Numbered from the stretch's first letter, positions 27,685-36,865 are shown. The stretch: 64,000 bases of DNA from Lysinibacillus sp. SGAir0095 (GCF_005491425.1 NZ_CP028083.1:1326001-1390000); one strand, 5' to 3'. Made by a program: numbers and translations. The notes: a model not told the origin generated them from the sequence alone.

Positions 27685-29247
27685 TTATTTAATTGAAATA
27701 GAATTTCTTAAAATATGTTTTTGAATCTTTCCAACGGGCGTTCGTGGGAATTCCTGAACGAACTCGATGGAATCGGGTACTTTAAATTTAGCTAATCTGC
27801 CTTTACAGAATTCGAGCAGCTCTGCCTCCGTCACGTGCATTCCTTGGTTTAAGATAACGAAAGCCTTGATTGCCTCATCCCGCATCTCATCTGGTACGCC
27901 GATTACAGCACTTTCATAAACGGCTGGATGTTGAGTTAAAACGCTTTCAACTTCTTGGGCAGCAACATTTTCACCAGATCGCTTAATCATATCCTTTACA
28001 CGGTCCACGAAGTAGAAATAGCCATCTTCACCGATTCGTGCATTATCGCCGGTCAATAACCAACCGTCCCGTAACGTTTCCCGAGTGGCTTCTTCATTTT
28101 TAAAATATTGCTTCATCACTGTACGGCCAGGAACACCTTTGACGGCAATTTGACCAACTGCTCCCCGTTCCACTTCATCTCCATTTTCATCGATAAGCTT
28201 GACCTCATACCCGATGCTAGGTCTGCCGATACTTAGATTTTTCCGAATCCCGTTTAATGGATTGAGCAGAGGGATGCCAACTGTTTCGGTCATGCCATAC
28301 AGCTGCAATAATTTTAAGGCAAACTTGTCTTCAAACTCCTCGATTTGATGTGCTGCAATGGCTTGGGCAAACATGACTAAACGAATAGGATTATCAAGGT
28401 CCTCTGCATCATAATCCTTTGCCAGAATCATTCGAATGGGTGCAGCAAATAAGGAGCCGACTGTGCCACCTAGTGATTTTGCTTGTTTAAAATAGCGTGA
28501 AGCACTAAATTTTTCCGTCAATGCAAGACTTCCGCCAACTACGAGTGCGGGCATTGTGGAATAGTATTGGGCATTGCCGTGGAAAAGCGGCAGGACGATA
28601 AACATTCGGTCATCCTCGGTTACGCCAATGGATTTTGACATGAGTTCGCCAGTAAATAGATAGTTTGCATTTGTCACTTGAACGCCTTTTGGTTTGGAAG
28701 TAGTCCCTGATGTGTAAAGCATGCCGACAACATCGTCAGCCGAAACTTTTGGAAAACGACTTGTAGCCGTAGAAGCATTTTCTATGAGGTGATGAAAATT
28801 TAATAGGTTTGATGATTCATTCTGGAAGCGCGTTAAAATGATGTGCTGAATCGTAGGCAGCTCGTCAATCATCCCTTGGAACTTTTCAACATGCTCTTCC
28901 TCTGTGATCAATAAAACAGATTCAGAATGATTGAGGATGTAATTCATTTCAGTGCTACTCGCCAAAATATTCGTCGGCACCATGATCGCACCAATATGAG
29001 CAAGTGCAAACCAGGTCGTTAAAAACTCGATATTGTTTGGTAAATGGAGGGTGACATGATCGCCCACCCCTACATTCAAATCGAGCAAAGCATTACTCAG
29101 CTTTAGCACCTCGTCATAAAATTCACGATAGGTCCTGGTCGTTTGAGTTCCATGTGCATCTTCAAAAGCGATAAAAATTTTATCAGGATGAGCAGATACT
29201 TTTTCCTCCAACAGTGAACGAAACGTTCGATTCCCCATAATGTCCAT
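27685..29247 (-). CDS. AMP-forming acyl-CoA synthetase (CaiC-like)
   Basis: 520-aa adenylate-forming enzyme. P-loop MLYTSGTTSKPKGV (about residue 180), LYGMTETVGIP adenylation motif, LTGDNARIGEDGYFYFVDRVKDMIKRSGENV, and the C-terminal lysine motif RTPVGKIQK. It converts a carboxylate to its CoA thioester. Overall pattern is closest to crotonobetaine/carnitine-CoA ligases in my recollection, which fits the MHS transporter downstream, but other carboxylates are possible. AGGGAGGGGG sits before ATG 29247. First gene of a two-gene operon with a divergent TetR regulator. Confidence 0.85.
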   Translation of the reverse strand: MDIMGNRTFRSLLEEKVSAHPDKIFIAFEDAHGTQTTRTYREFYDEVLKLSNALLDLNVGVGDHVTLHLPNNIEFLTTWFALAHIGAIMVPTNILASSTEMNYILNHSESVLLITEEEHVEKFQGMIDELPTIQHIILTRFQNESSNLLNFHHLIENASTATSRFPKVSADDVVGMLYTSGTTSKPKGVQVTNANYLFTGELMSKSIGVTEDDRMFIVLPLFHGNAQYYSTMPALVVGGSLALTEKFSASRYFKQAKSLGGTVGSLFAAPIRMILAKDYDAEDLDNPIRLVMFAQAIAAHQIEEFEDKFALKLLQLYGMTETVGIPLLNPLNGIRKNLSIGRPSIGYEVKLIDENGDEVERGAVGQIAVKGVPGRTVMKQYFKNEEATRETLRDGWLLTGDNARIGEDGYFYFVDRVKDMIKRSGENVAAQEVESVLTQHPAVYESAVIGVPDEMRDEAIKAFVILNQGMHVTEAELLEFCKGRLAKFKVPDSIEFVQEFPRTPVGKIQKHILRNSISIK

Positions 29248-29301
29248 CCTTGACCCCCCTCCCTAAAGTAAACGGTTTCAAATTTGAAAAACGTCATTTC
29301 A

Positions 29302-29315
29302 TAGACTATAGTCTA
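29302..29315. promoter_or_regulatory. Palindromic operator candidate for the TetR regulator
   Basis: TAGACTATAGTCTA is a perfect 14-bp palindrome in the divergent promoter region of the ligase and tetR genes. A second, 10-of-14 match lies at 29402-29415 near the tetR start, and further TAGTCTA half-sites occur between them (about 29370-29395). Confidence 0.65.
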
Positions 29316-29401
29316 AATAATAAATCAACAAGAAAATGAATGTCAATACTATTCTGATAATTCAGATAAATAGTCTAAATAGTAGATAAATAGTCACAAT
29401 A

Positions 29402-29415
29402 TGGTCTATAGTTTG
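29402..29415. promoter_or_regulatory. Second, degenerate TetR operator candidate
   Basis: TGGTCTATAGTTTG, read on the minus strand, matches the palindrome at 29302 in 10 of 14 positions including the central ACTATAG. It lies about 40 bp before the tetR start, suiting autoregulation. Confidence 0.45.
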
Positions 29416-29453
29416 AAGATATAAACAAATAATTGGAAATGGGGAAACCTACT

Positions 29454-30068
29454 ATGAGGAAAAGGAGTCGACAATTACAAGCAGAGAAAACAAAGCAGCG
29501 GATTTTTGAAACGGCATTGGAGTTATTTCAGAAAAAAGGGTTTAACCAGGTGACAGTGGATGAAATTGTCCAAAAAAGTAATAGCTCGAAAGGTGCCTTT
29601 TACGGTCATTTTGATTCAAAATATGGAATCTTTCTAGAAAAATTTAAAGAGATTGATACTTTCTACGAGACCTTTATCCAAACAATCGATGAGGAAGCAC
29701 CTCTTAAAGAGAAAATTTTAACCTTATTTCATGGGCAAATGAATTATTTAGAGCATGAATTGGGCAAAGATTTAATGAGAACGGTTTACACGAACGGATT
29801 GATCGAAAGTGAAAATCATTATTTTACGAATACGGAGCGAAGTGTCTATAAAATTCTCATTCGTTTTATCAATACATCGATAGAACGTGGAGAGTTGGTG
29901 AAAGAAGCAAATTCTAAAGAAATGGCGATGCTAATCGCTCGATGTATGCGCGGGAATCTCTATGATTGGATTGCTTTTGGAAAAGATTTCAACCTTCAGG
30001 AAGAAAGTAAGGTATTTATGGAAATCTTTATGGAAGGGATACTAAAGCAGTATGGTGCGAGAAGGTAG
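29454..30068 (+). CDS. TetR/AcrR-family regulator
   Basis: 204 aa. The N-terminal TetR helix-turn-helix is complete (KTKQRIFETALELFQKKGFN, then VTVDEIVQKSNSSKGAFYGHFDSKYGIF). The C-terminal helical part is the ligand pocket. Divergent from the acyl-CoA ligase/MFS operon with palindromes between, so it probably represses that operon until an acyl-CoA or related ligand binds. ATG 29454 follows TGGGG; an earlier in-frame TTG at 29433 is less likely. Confidence 0.85.
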   Translation: MRKRSRQLQAEKTKQRIFETALELFQKKGFNQVTVDEIVQKSNSSKGAFYGHFDSKYGIFLEKFKEIDTFYETFIQTIDEEAPLKEKILTLFHGQMNYLEHELGKDLMRTVYTNGLIESENHYFTNTERSVYKILIRFINTSIERGELVKEANSKEMAMLIARCMRGNLYDWIAFGKDFNLQEESKVFMEIFMEGILKQYGARR

Positions 30069-30255
30069 AATGGTCATAATCACCAATAGATAGACAGCTG
30101 TATGGGCGAATCCTCTTCTAACCTCTTACTATAATATGGAACATTCGTTAAAATTTATTAAAATAGGTATTTTATGCTATAATTGTTGACGCATAGAAAA
30201 TTAAAGAATAGTTCATCAGTTGGAATGGGTGTTTTTTGAAGGGAGTACTATCTAC

Positions 30256-32478
30256 ATGGAAAAAAGTGAGGAGCAACTACCGCTCTTTATTATAGAATCG
30301 ATCAAAAGGTGTGAAAAGCTTGGGATGGACAGAGATGCCATTCCACAACCATACAATATAAGTGGCCAGCAGCTTAGTGAGACGTTATTTGAGTTTCGAA
30401 AGCTGTTTGATGTGCTTGATTTTTTTGCAAATCAACTTTTGCAAATGATCGAAGGACTGCCATTTATACTTATGATTACGGATGAAAACTGCATATTGCT
30501 CGATATTCTGGGGGATGCAGAAATTAAAGGAGCGATGGAAGCGGTCGGCATCAAACCAGGTTCATCGTTTGCAGAAAAACGAGTGGGTACGAATTCAATC
30601 GACTTGGCATTAAGGTTAAACCAACCGATGCAAGTGATAGGGAATCAACACTATCAACCGTACCTTCATGGGAATGCCTGCTATTCGGTTCCTTTCACAT
30701 TTGAATCGAACGGAACAAAAAAGGGGACAATTTCCATTTCCACATTCCTGGATTATCAAAGTCCGCTTCTGTTAGCCATGTTGAATTCGGTGGTCAATTC
30801 AATTGAAAGAGAAATACAGCTGAGAGAATCCAATACTCGATTAAATATTCTCAATCAAGTCGTCATCGAATCCTCCAAAAACGGCATTATCGAGCTTGAT
30901 AAAACAGGGAAGATTACTGAAATAAACACGATTGCAGAGAACATGACAGGATGGGAAAAGGGCATCTTAGTAGATGAGACGATTCCTTTAGGTTCCCAGA
31001 TTAAGGATATCTTATCAGGCAATGACTTAACCGATCGTGAAATGTGGATTACAAATGAAAAGAACAGCAAGAAAACCGTTGCTTTAGTCGATGGCATACC
31101 ACTTTATAATGAGCTGGGCCAACTGACAGCTGCCTTTTGTCAAATAAAGGATGTAACGGAGCGATATCATATCCAGGAACGATTAAATTACTTAGCCTTT
31201 CATGATGATTTAACGGGTCTTCCGAATCGAAGAAGCTTCCAACAAAAGCTGATTGATAGTCTGGAGCGTTTGAAAATAGAGAAGGGGAACCTTTCCCTGT
31301 TTTTACTAGATTTAGATCGTTTCAAATTCATCAACGACACGTTGGGCCACGAAAAAGGTGATTGGCTTCTGGTGGAGATCAGTAATCGATTAAGGGATTT
31401 CTTACCCAACCATGCCGAGCTTTTCCGGATGGGGGGCGATGAATTCACCATCCTACTAAATGATTTTCAGGATATGGATGAGGTGACTTCCATTGCAAGC
31501 GGAATTATTGAATTATTCAAACAAAGTTTTGTGATTGAAAACTATGAATTTCAAATGAGTTCAAGTATCGGTGTCTCCATCTATCAGGACGGGGAGAAGG
31601 ACACGATTCCTTTAATCCGAAGAGCAGATACGGCGATGTACCGTGCAAAAGAAAATGGTAAAAACAATTTTGTACTATATGAGGCTAACATGGAGCATCG
31701 CTATTTTGAGAAATTAATGTTCCAGCAAGAACTTACATATGCCATGGAAATGAATCATTTGGAACTCTATTATCAGCCACAGGTTTGTCTTTACACCCAA
31801 GAGATTATTGGATTAGAGGCGCTTATACGCTGGAACCATCCGAAATTTGGACTGATCATGCCGGGTGATATTATTCCACTGGCGGAGGAATTGGGAATAG
31901 CCAATCTTTTAGGGGAATTCGTCCTGCAAAAAGCCTGCCAGCAGCTAACAGAGTGGAAGAGGCGTGGGTTACCACCAATCAAAATCGCCATCAATCTTTC
32001 TCCACAGGATTTCTTGAGTCACGCAATTGTTGAAAAAGTCCAGGATGCCCTAGCTCAATACGATATTGATCCGAAGCTATTGGAATTGGAAATTACTGAA
32101 TCGATGGCCATGGAAGTGTCCAATGCCATTTCCATTATGGAGGAGCTGAATCAGTTAGGTGTCCAGATTGCCATCGATGATTTCGGGAAAGGATTCAGCT
32201 CGCTGAGTTATCTAAAAAACTTCCCGATTCACCGGTTGAAAATTGACCGTTCCTTTGTGAATGATATTTTAATTGACCCAAACGATGCCAAAATCATAAC
32301 AGGCATTATTCATTTAGCCCAAACGCTGGACCTGGAAGTCATTGCGGAAGGTGTCGAAACGAAAGAACAGGCAGATTTCTTAAATGACTTAAAATGTGAC
32401 GAAGTTCAAGGCTACTTTTATGGGAAGCCTGTGCCCGTGGCAGAAATCGAGGAATTGGTGTTTCAAAATAATAAGTAG
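30256..32478 (+). CDS. GAF-PAS-GGDEF-EAL cyclic-di-GMP protein
   Basis: 740 aa, no membrane span. N-terminal GAF-like sensor (about 60-190; GVGTNSIDLAL-type motif with NQHYQPYLHGNACYSVPF, as in AcoR-type activators), PAS domain (about 195-300), GGDEF domain with intact RMGGDEF (about 393) and DLDRFKFINDTLGH, EAL domain with GLEALIRWNHP (about 519), EITES, DDFGKGFSSLSYLK and AEGVETKEQA. Both cyclase and phosphodiesterase residues appear intact, so net activity cannot be read. GAAGGGAG before ATG 30256; the frame extends to 30220 without support. Own terminator downstream. Confidence 0.9.
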   Translation: MEKSEEQLPLFIIESIKRCEKLGMDRDAIPQPYNISGQQLSETLFEFRKLFDVLDFFANQLLQMIEGLPFILMITDENCILLDILGDAEIKGAMEAVGIKPGSSFAEKRVGTNSIDLALRLNQPMQVIGNQHYQPYLHGNACYSVPFTFESNGTKKGTISISTFLDYQSPLLLAMLNSVVNSIEREIQLRESNTRLNILNQVVIESSKNGIIELDKTGKITEINTIAENMTGWEKGILVDETIPLGSQIKDILSGNDLTDREMWITNEKNSKKTVALVDGIPLYNELGQLTAAFCQIKDVTERYHIQERLNYLAFHDDLTGLPNRRSFQQKLIDSLERLKIEKGNLSLFLLDLDRFKFINDTLGHEKGDWLLVEISNRLRDFLPNHAELFRMGGDEFTILLNDFQDMDEVTSIASGIIELFKQSFVIENYEFQMSSSIGVSIYQDGEKDTIPLIRRADTAMYRAKENGKNNFVLYEANMEHRYFEKLMFQQELTYAMEMNHLELYYQPQVCLYTQEIIGLEALIRWNHPKFGLIMPGDIIPLAEELGIANLLGEFVLQKACQQLTEWKRRGLPPIKIAINLSPQDFLSHAIVEKVQDALAQYDIDPKLLELEITESMAMEVSNAISIMEELNQLGVQIAIDDFGKGFSSLSYLKNFPIHRLKIDRSFVNDILIDPNDAKIITGIIHLAQTLDLEVIAEGVETKEQADFLNDLKCDEVQGYFYGKPVPVAEIEELVFQNNK

Positions 32479-32492
32479 GTAACAAACGATCG

Positions 32493-32525
32493 CTCTTTTG
32501 ACATTTGTCAAAGGAGTTTTTTTTG
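32493..32525 (+). terminator. Terminator after the GAF-PAS-GGDEF-EAL gene
   Basis: CTCTTTTGACA (32493-32503) pairs with TGTCAAAGGAG (32506-32516), followed by eight T. Only two unpaired bases at the tip, otherwise canonical. Confidence 0.85.
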
Positions 32526-32660
32526 TCTTAAGAAAGCGCCACAAATTCCAGGTCATCCATCCAAATTCCCTCTTGTAAATAGACAATTTTCCTAGGAGAA
32601 GTTCCTCGTTCAATCAAGAAATAGATTAAGAAAATACCATAATGCCTATTTGTTTCCAAT

Positions 32661-32682
32661 TTTTCTAGTAAAATGGTATAAA
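32661..32682 (+). promoter_or_regulatory. Extended -10 promoter of the S-layer-type gene
   Basis: AGTAAAATGGTATAAA carries an extended -10 (TG-N-TATAAA, -10 at 32677-32682). It shares the 15 bases AGTAAAATGGTATAA with the promoter at 38537. It leaves a leader of nearly 200 nt before the GTG at 32881; a second AT-rich promoter nearer the gene (around 32815-32835) is possible. The rest of 32525-32880 holds no gene. Confidence 0.5.
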
Positions 32683-32880
32683 AATAGTGTATTGTATATA
32701 ATTGGAATGATAGTTTTTGGAAATTGAGGTTTTAAGTGTAAAAACTATGAGATTTGTAGTTTGTGTGAGTTTAGATAGAGTAAACTTGAAGAGAATACCA
32801 GAAAAGGTATATATTTGATATAGTAATATGGTATTATTATACATATATACTTGTGAAGTTTTTGAATAGGAGGAAATAGA

Positions 32881-34629
32881 GTGAATAAGAAAACGAGTAA
32901 AAAACTATTTAATACAGCACTTGCAACGGCAATGGTAGCAGGGTCAGTGGTTGCGATAGCACCAACAGCTACAGAAGCAGCAGCCGGCACATTTAAAGAT
33001 TTAAATACAAGTAATTCCCACTACAATACAGTTATGAATCTAGTAGAACGTGGATTAGTAAAGGGCTATCCGGATAATACATTTAAGCCTGGACAATCGG
33101 TAAATCGCGCCCATGCAGCGCTAATCCTAGCAAACGTTCTAAAATTAGATACGGTCAATGTAACCGATCCAAAATTTAAAGATGTGCCAAAAGGACACCC
33201 ATACTATGGGGCAATCGCGGCATTAGCAAATGCGGGCATCATCAAAGGTTTTGAAGATGGTACTTATGGCATGACGAAAACGTTAACAAGAGGGCAAATG
33301 GCCGTTATCATCAAAAATGCCTTCGATTTAGAAGCTGGGGATGCGACGACACCTTTCAAGGATATTGCGAAGAACCCTTATAAAGAACACATTACAGCAC
33401 TATTTGCAAACGGTGTAACAACAGGTACGACACCAACGACATTCGGTGCCGCATCGAATGTGACACGTGGTCAATTTGCGACATTTGTAGTAAAAGCAGA
33501 AGCAGCAAATGCTGTTGAGAAAGTAGTGGACATTAAAGATGGTCAAATCATCACAAACAAAGGTACATATGCGATTGAAGGAGACCTGGCAAAAGTATTT
33601 AACGCTTCGAACGCGGCTGCTTTAAAAGGAGCAAAAGTCAACTTCAAATTTGCTGGGCAAACAGCGGCATTAGCTTCTTTAGAAGCTGTGGCAGCTGAAG
33701 CAACGGCAAAAAGAATTCTAGGTGTGGCGAGCCTTAACTTAGTGGCTGGCAATGCAACATTCGATGCAGGTGGTTATTCAATTCCAGAAGTAACGGTGAG
33801 CGGAAACAATGTACAAGTGAAAAACATGGTAGCTGACAAATTAACAATTGCCGATAACCTGACAGTTAACCTAACAGGTGTCGAAGCAAAAGAAGTAACA
33901 GTATCAGCAACAACAAAACTAACACTGGATGCTACATCTAAAATTGAAAAGCTGGCAATCCCAGAAGGCAAAGACATTAAAGATGTCATCACAAACTACG
34001 ATCAAGTAAAAGATCAAATTAAAGAAGTAGTGAAAGTCGATGAAAGTGGAAGTGAAACGCCGGTAGAACCGGGAACTCCAGCTCCAGGATTACCTGGGCC
34101 AGGACCATCAACTCCTTCGGCAACTGAATTAGCTATTGATGCAGCAATTAAGAATTTAGTTACTTCTGAGAATAATAGTAAAATTGAAGAGTTTGGTTCT
34201 ATTACATTTAGTGAATCAACAAATACAATCACATTTACAATTAAATCTGGTTCAGGTACCAAAACAATTGCTGATGTACGTACGGCATTGAAAACTCAAA
34301 CAGAAGGTGTTGACTACTCTGATTTAGTAAAAGGATTATCTAATGAACAAATTGATACTCTATTAACTATTACTTCAACAACAGTCACTGCTGGTACACA
34401 TACAAAAGAATTTATGCGTAGTAACTACTTTGATTATTCAACTTTAGATATCAATCGTGAAGCAGTGGTAGAAGATGTAGATTTGTTCATTGATGAAGCA
34501 ATAAGAAAATCAGGCAAGTCTGTTGTTGATCTTAACCAGTTTGGACAAGTGTTTGATGAAAAAATTACGATTAATGTAGCTGGCATCAGATATACAGTGG
34601 ATATTGTTGGTTATACACCTGCTAACTAA
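32881..34629 (+). CDS. S-layer homology (SLH) domain surface protein
   Basis: 582 aa. Signal peptide (KKLFNTALATAMVAGSVVA, cleavage near ATEAAA). Three SLH domains at about 36-90, 95-153 and 156-212 (FKDLNTSNSHYNTVMNLVERG; FKDVPKGHPYYGAIAALANAG; FKDIAKNPYKEHITALFANG), which bind pyruvylated wall polysaccharide. Then a beta-rich, T/V/A-rich middle, a PGTPAPGLPGPGPS hinge (about 398-411) and a C-terminal domain of unknown fold. It is either the S-layer or an SLH-anchored wall protein. Start GTG behind AGGAGG. A polysaccharide pyruvyl transferase is encoded at 48263. Confidence 0.88.
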   Translation: MNKKTSKKLFNTALATAMVAGSVVAIAPTATEAAAGTFKDLNTSNSHYNTVMNLVERGLVKGYPDNTFKPGQSVNRAHAALILANVLKLDTVNVTDPKFKDVPKGHPYYGAIAALANAGIIKGFEDGTYGMTKTLTRGQMAVIIKNAFDLEAGDATTPFKDIAKNPYKEHITALFANGVTTGTTPTTFGAASNVTRGQFATFVVKAEAANAVEKVVDIKDGQIITNKGTYAIEGDLAKVFNASNAAALKGAKVNFKFAGQTAALASLEAVAAEATAKRILGVASLNLVAGNATFDAGGYSIPEVTVSGNNVQVKNMVADKLTIADNLTVNLTGVEAKEVTVSATTKLTLDATSKIEKLAIPEGKDIKDVITNYDQVKDQIKEVVKVDESGSETPVEPGTPAPGLPGPGPSTPSATELAIDAAIKNLVTSENNSKIEEFGSITFSESTNTITFTIKSGSGTKTIADVRTALKTQTEGVDYSDLVKGLSNEQIDTLLTITSTTVTAGTHTKEFMRSNYFDYSTLDINREAVVEDVDLFIDEAIRKSGKSVVDLNQFGQVFDEKITINVAGIRYTVDIVGYTPAN

Positions 34630-34641
34630 TTTTATTTAGTC

Positions 34642-34674
34642 AATTCCCCAGAACAAGGGTGTTCTGGGGAATTT
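34642..34674 (+). terminator. Terminator after the SLH gene
   Basis: AATTCCCCAGAACA (34642-34655) pairs with TGTTCTGGGGAATT (34660-34673) around AGGG. A very stable stem, though with few T after it. Confidence 0.85.
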
Positions 34675-34726
34675 CAATGATGAAGCGAAAATTACCAAGT
34701 TTTGCTATTGGAGGTAAAGGCTCCTT

Positions 34727-35473
34727 ATGGAAAAGAAGCGAAAACGAAAGAAACGTAAAAAGAGTAAAAAGTGGTTGCTGTATGTCTCGCTAGTGGTCGT
34801 GCTTCTGGTCGTGCTTGGTGGTGGGTATGCGTTATACGAGTTTAAGTTTAGAACCTATGATGTGGCAGATGAGAAGGTTGATGAAATTATTGAAGACAAT
34901 TACATCATCGAACTTCCCGATGGTACCGAAATTGCCGTCGATAAAGAGGGGAATATTTTAGAAGAGGTTTCCGGGGAACTTGTTTCCAATTCAGAGGCTA
35001 CTTCAAATCAGGCCAATGCAACATCGGGAGGCTCATCATCATCAGCTGGTAATAACAATACAACAACAGACAAGCCGGGATCGTCTTCAAACGAAACGGC
35101 CCAAGCAGATGATGAGAAACCGACAGTTAAATCAATAAAAGCGAAATATACGCCATCATTGGAAGCTCTCCAAGCACAGGCAAATTCGAGAATCAATGGA
35201 CTCATTGCCAATGCAAAATCAGAGTACTCGACGAAAAAAGCAAATGGCGAAAGCATCAGTATCGGTTATTTCTATAACAAATACATGGGGGCTGCTGAAG
35301 GCCTTGAAGCAAGCACAGATGCAGCATTCAACAGCTTGATCGGCATTATTGAGAAGGATTTAACATCCAACGGTTTTGATAAGTCGCATGCACAAAGTCT
35401 ACGAGATGACTATGAGGCGATGAAACAAGCACGTCGTGATAGTATCTTGAGCCAAGTAAAAGGTGCTCTGTAA
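34727..35473 (+). CDS. Membrane-anchored hypothetical protein with helical outer domain
   Basis: 248 aa, not recognised. A KR-rich start (KKRKRKKRKKSKK) leads into one span (WLLYVSLVVVLLVVLGGGYAL), so the N-terminus is inside. A short acidic domain (VDEIIEDNYIIELPDGTEIAVD) is followed by an S/N/T/G-rich linker (about 85-125) and a helical C-terminal domain (about 130-248, A/K/Q-rich). It probably sits outside the membrane, in or under the wall. GGAGG at 34710-34714 is part of a GGAG...CTCC hairpin that could hold back translation. It follows the SLH gene but after a strong terminator. Confidence 0.7.
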   Translation: MEKKRKRKKRKKSKKWLLYVSLVVVLLVVLGGGYALYEFKFRTYDVADEKVDEIIEDNYIIELPDGTEIAVDKEGNILEEVSGELVSNSEATSNQANATSGGSSSSAGNNNTTTDKPGSSSNETAQADDEKPTVKSIKAKYTPSLEALQAQANSRINGLIANAKSEYSTKKANGESISIGYFYNKYMGAAEGLEASTDAAFNSLIGIIEKDLTSNGFDKSHAQSLRDDYEAMKQARRDSILSQVKGAL

Positions 35474-35476
35474 CAT

Positions 35477-35507
35477 AAAAAAGGAAAGCGTCCAATCAGC
35501 GCTTTCC
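35477..35507 (-). terminator. Terminator of the vanZ-like gene
   Basis: GGAAAGCG (35483-35490) pairs with CGCTTTCC (35500-35507); on the minus strand it ends in a T run (plus-strand AAAAAA before 35483). The loop contains the vanZ stop codon. It also lies at the end of the converging hypothetical gene. Confidence 0.8.
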
Positions 35508-36011
35508 ATAACTAAAACTATGTTTTCTAATTTTTTTCCGGCTACTCAACAACCAACGAACAGTCACATACACAATGATAAAGAAGCAGGCCCCTGCCAT
35601 ATCAAGCAAGACATCATGGAAAGATGGCGTTCGGCCACCAGTGATTGATTGATGGTATTCGTCGAAGCAAGCACAAAGAAATGTTAACAGGAACGAAATG
35701 GTGAATCGTAGAAGGATGGGTTTGAATTTACTTAACAACAAAAACCAAGTCAGTCCCACCAATCCGAACAGAACAAAATGTGCACCTTTTCTGATCAGAA
35801 ATTCGATGAAGCGATAATAACCACGATCTTCAATGGAGACGATACTGTTTCCGTAGGGGATTTGAATGCTCGCCAAAGAGCCTTCGAGCGGTTTTTCAGG
35901 GAGCCATTGTTCTAAGTTCTCAATCAGTGACTGTTCTTCATAGGTTTGACTAGACGAAAAAAACAAAAATCCTAATAAAAGTACTAACAACAAGTAAAGT
36001 AAATTTTTCAT
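35496..36011 (-). CDS. VanZ-family membrane protein
   Basis: 171 aa. Four to five membrane spans. The family core is visible: FIEFLIRKGAHFVLFGLVGLTW and ACFDEYHQSITGGRTPSFHDVLLDMAGACFF. VanZ relatives give low-level teicoplanin resistance in one case; in most bacteria the function is unknown. Divergent from the exopolysaccharide operon, sharing its upstream region. Confidence 0.85.
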   Translation of the reverse strand: MKNLLYLLLVLLLGFLFFSSSQTYEEQSLIENLEQWLPEKPLEGSLASIQIPYGNSIVSIEDRGYYRFIEFLIRKGAHFVLFGLVGLTWFLLLSKFKPILLRFTISFLLTFLCACFDEYHQSITGGRTPSFHDVLLDMAGACFFIIVYVTVRWLLSSRKKIRKHSFSYGKR

Positions 36012-36061
36012 ATACTAATTTTTACCTAAAAATTCCAAAAAATCAATTTATCTACCCTTTT

Positions 36062-36080
36062 TTTCCTAATCGGTAGGAAA
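36062..36080. promoter_or_regulatory. Inverted repeat before the exopolysaccharide operon
   Basis: TTTCCTA, 5 bp, TAGGAAA is a perfect 7-bp dyad in the short divergent region between vanZ and the chain-length gene, about 55 bp before GTG 36135. A likely regulator-binding site; regulator unknown. Confidence 0.5.
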
Positions 36081-36134
36081 TAATTTAGCAACGATATGAA
36101 AAAGGTGCTGCCATTGTCAAGAGGAGATGACCAA

Positions 36135-36863
36135 GTGGAAGAAACAATTAGCTTACAAGATATATTTAAAGTGATTAAGAAACGATTTGTCCATATTGTA
36201 AGCATTACAATGATTGCTGCATTGATCGCTGGGGTAATTAGTTTCTTTTTACTGACACCAATTTACCAAGCATCGACACAAATCTTAGTAAACAAACAAA
36301 ATACAGAACAACAGGCGATTCAATCGCAAGACATTCAGGCCAATTTGCAGCTGATCAATACTTACAATGTCATAATTAAAAGTCCGGCCATTCTTTCAAT
36401 AGTAATCGAAACATTGGATTTGAAACTAACACCAACACAATTAACGAACAAAATTACAGTGTCGAGCGAGAACAATTCTCAGGTTGTCAACGTAAGTGTC
36501 CAAGACGAAAATGCTGCCATTGCCGTAGAGGTTGCGAACACGACAGCAGAAGTGTTTCGACAAGAAATAAAAGAACTTATGAACGTCGACAATGTGAATA
36601 TTCTTTCTCCTGCAATTCTGAGTGAGAATCCTTCACCTGTAAAACCGAATAAGATGCTGAACATTGCCATTGGCGCGGTTATCGGGCTAATGCTCGGAGT
36701 GGGGCTGGCTTTCCTTCTTGAATACTTGGATACAACCATCAAATCCGAACAAGACGTAGAAGATATATTAGACCTTCCAATCATTGGAATCGTAAGTCCA
36801 ATACCGGATCTCGAACCAGTAACAACTTCGAATCTTTCACGTAGTAAAGGCAGGGGAAACTAG
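36135..36863 (+). CDS. epsA: Polysaccharide chain-length/kinase modulator (Wzz, EpsA/CapA type)
   Basis: About 242 aa. Wzz topology: an N-terminal span after ISLQDIFKVIKKRF (IVSITMIAALIAGVISFFLL), an extracellular helical region, and a second span (MLNIAIGAVIGLMLGVGLAFLLEYLD) preceded by a proline motif (SPVKPNK). A short cytoplasmic tail would activate the kinase encoded next. AGAGGAG at 36119-36125 fits GTG 36135 better than ATG 36096. First gene of the exopolysaccharide cluster, 2 bp before the kinase gene. Confidence 0.87.
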   Translation: MEETISLQDIFKVIKKRFVHIVSITMIAALIAGVISFFLLTPIYQASTQILVNKQNTEQQAIQSQDIQANLQLINTYNVIIKSPAILSIVIETLDLKLTPTQLTNKITVSSENNSQVVNVSVQDENAAIAVEVANTTAEVFRQEIKELMNVDNVNILSPAILSENPSPVKPNKMLNIAIGAVIGLMLGVGLAFLLEYLDTTIKSEQDVEDILDLPIIGIVSPIPDLEPVTTSNLSRSKGRGN

Positions 36864-36865
36864 GG

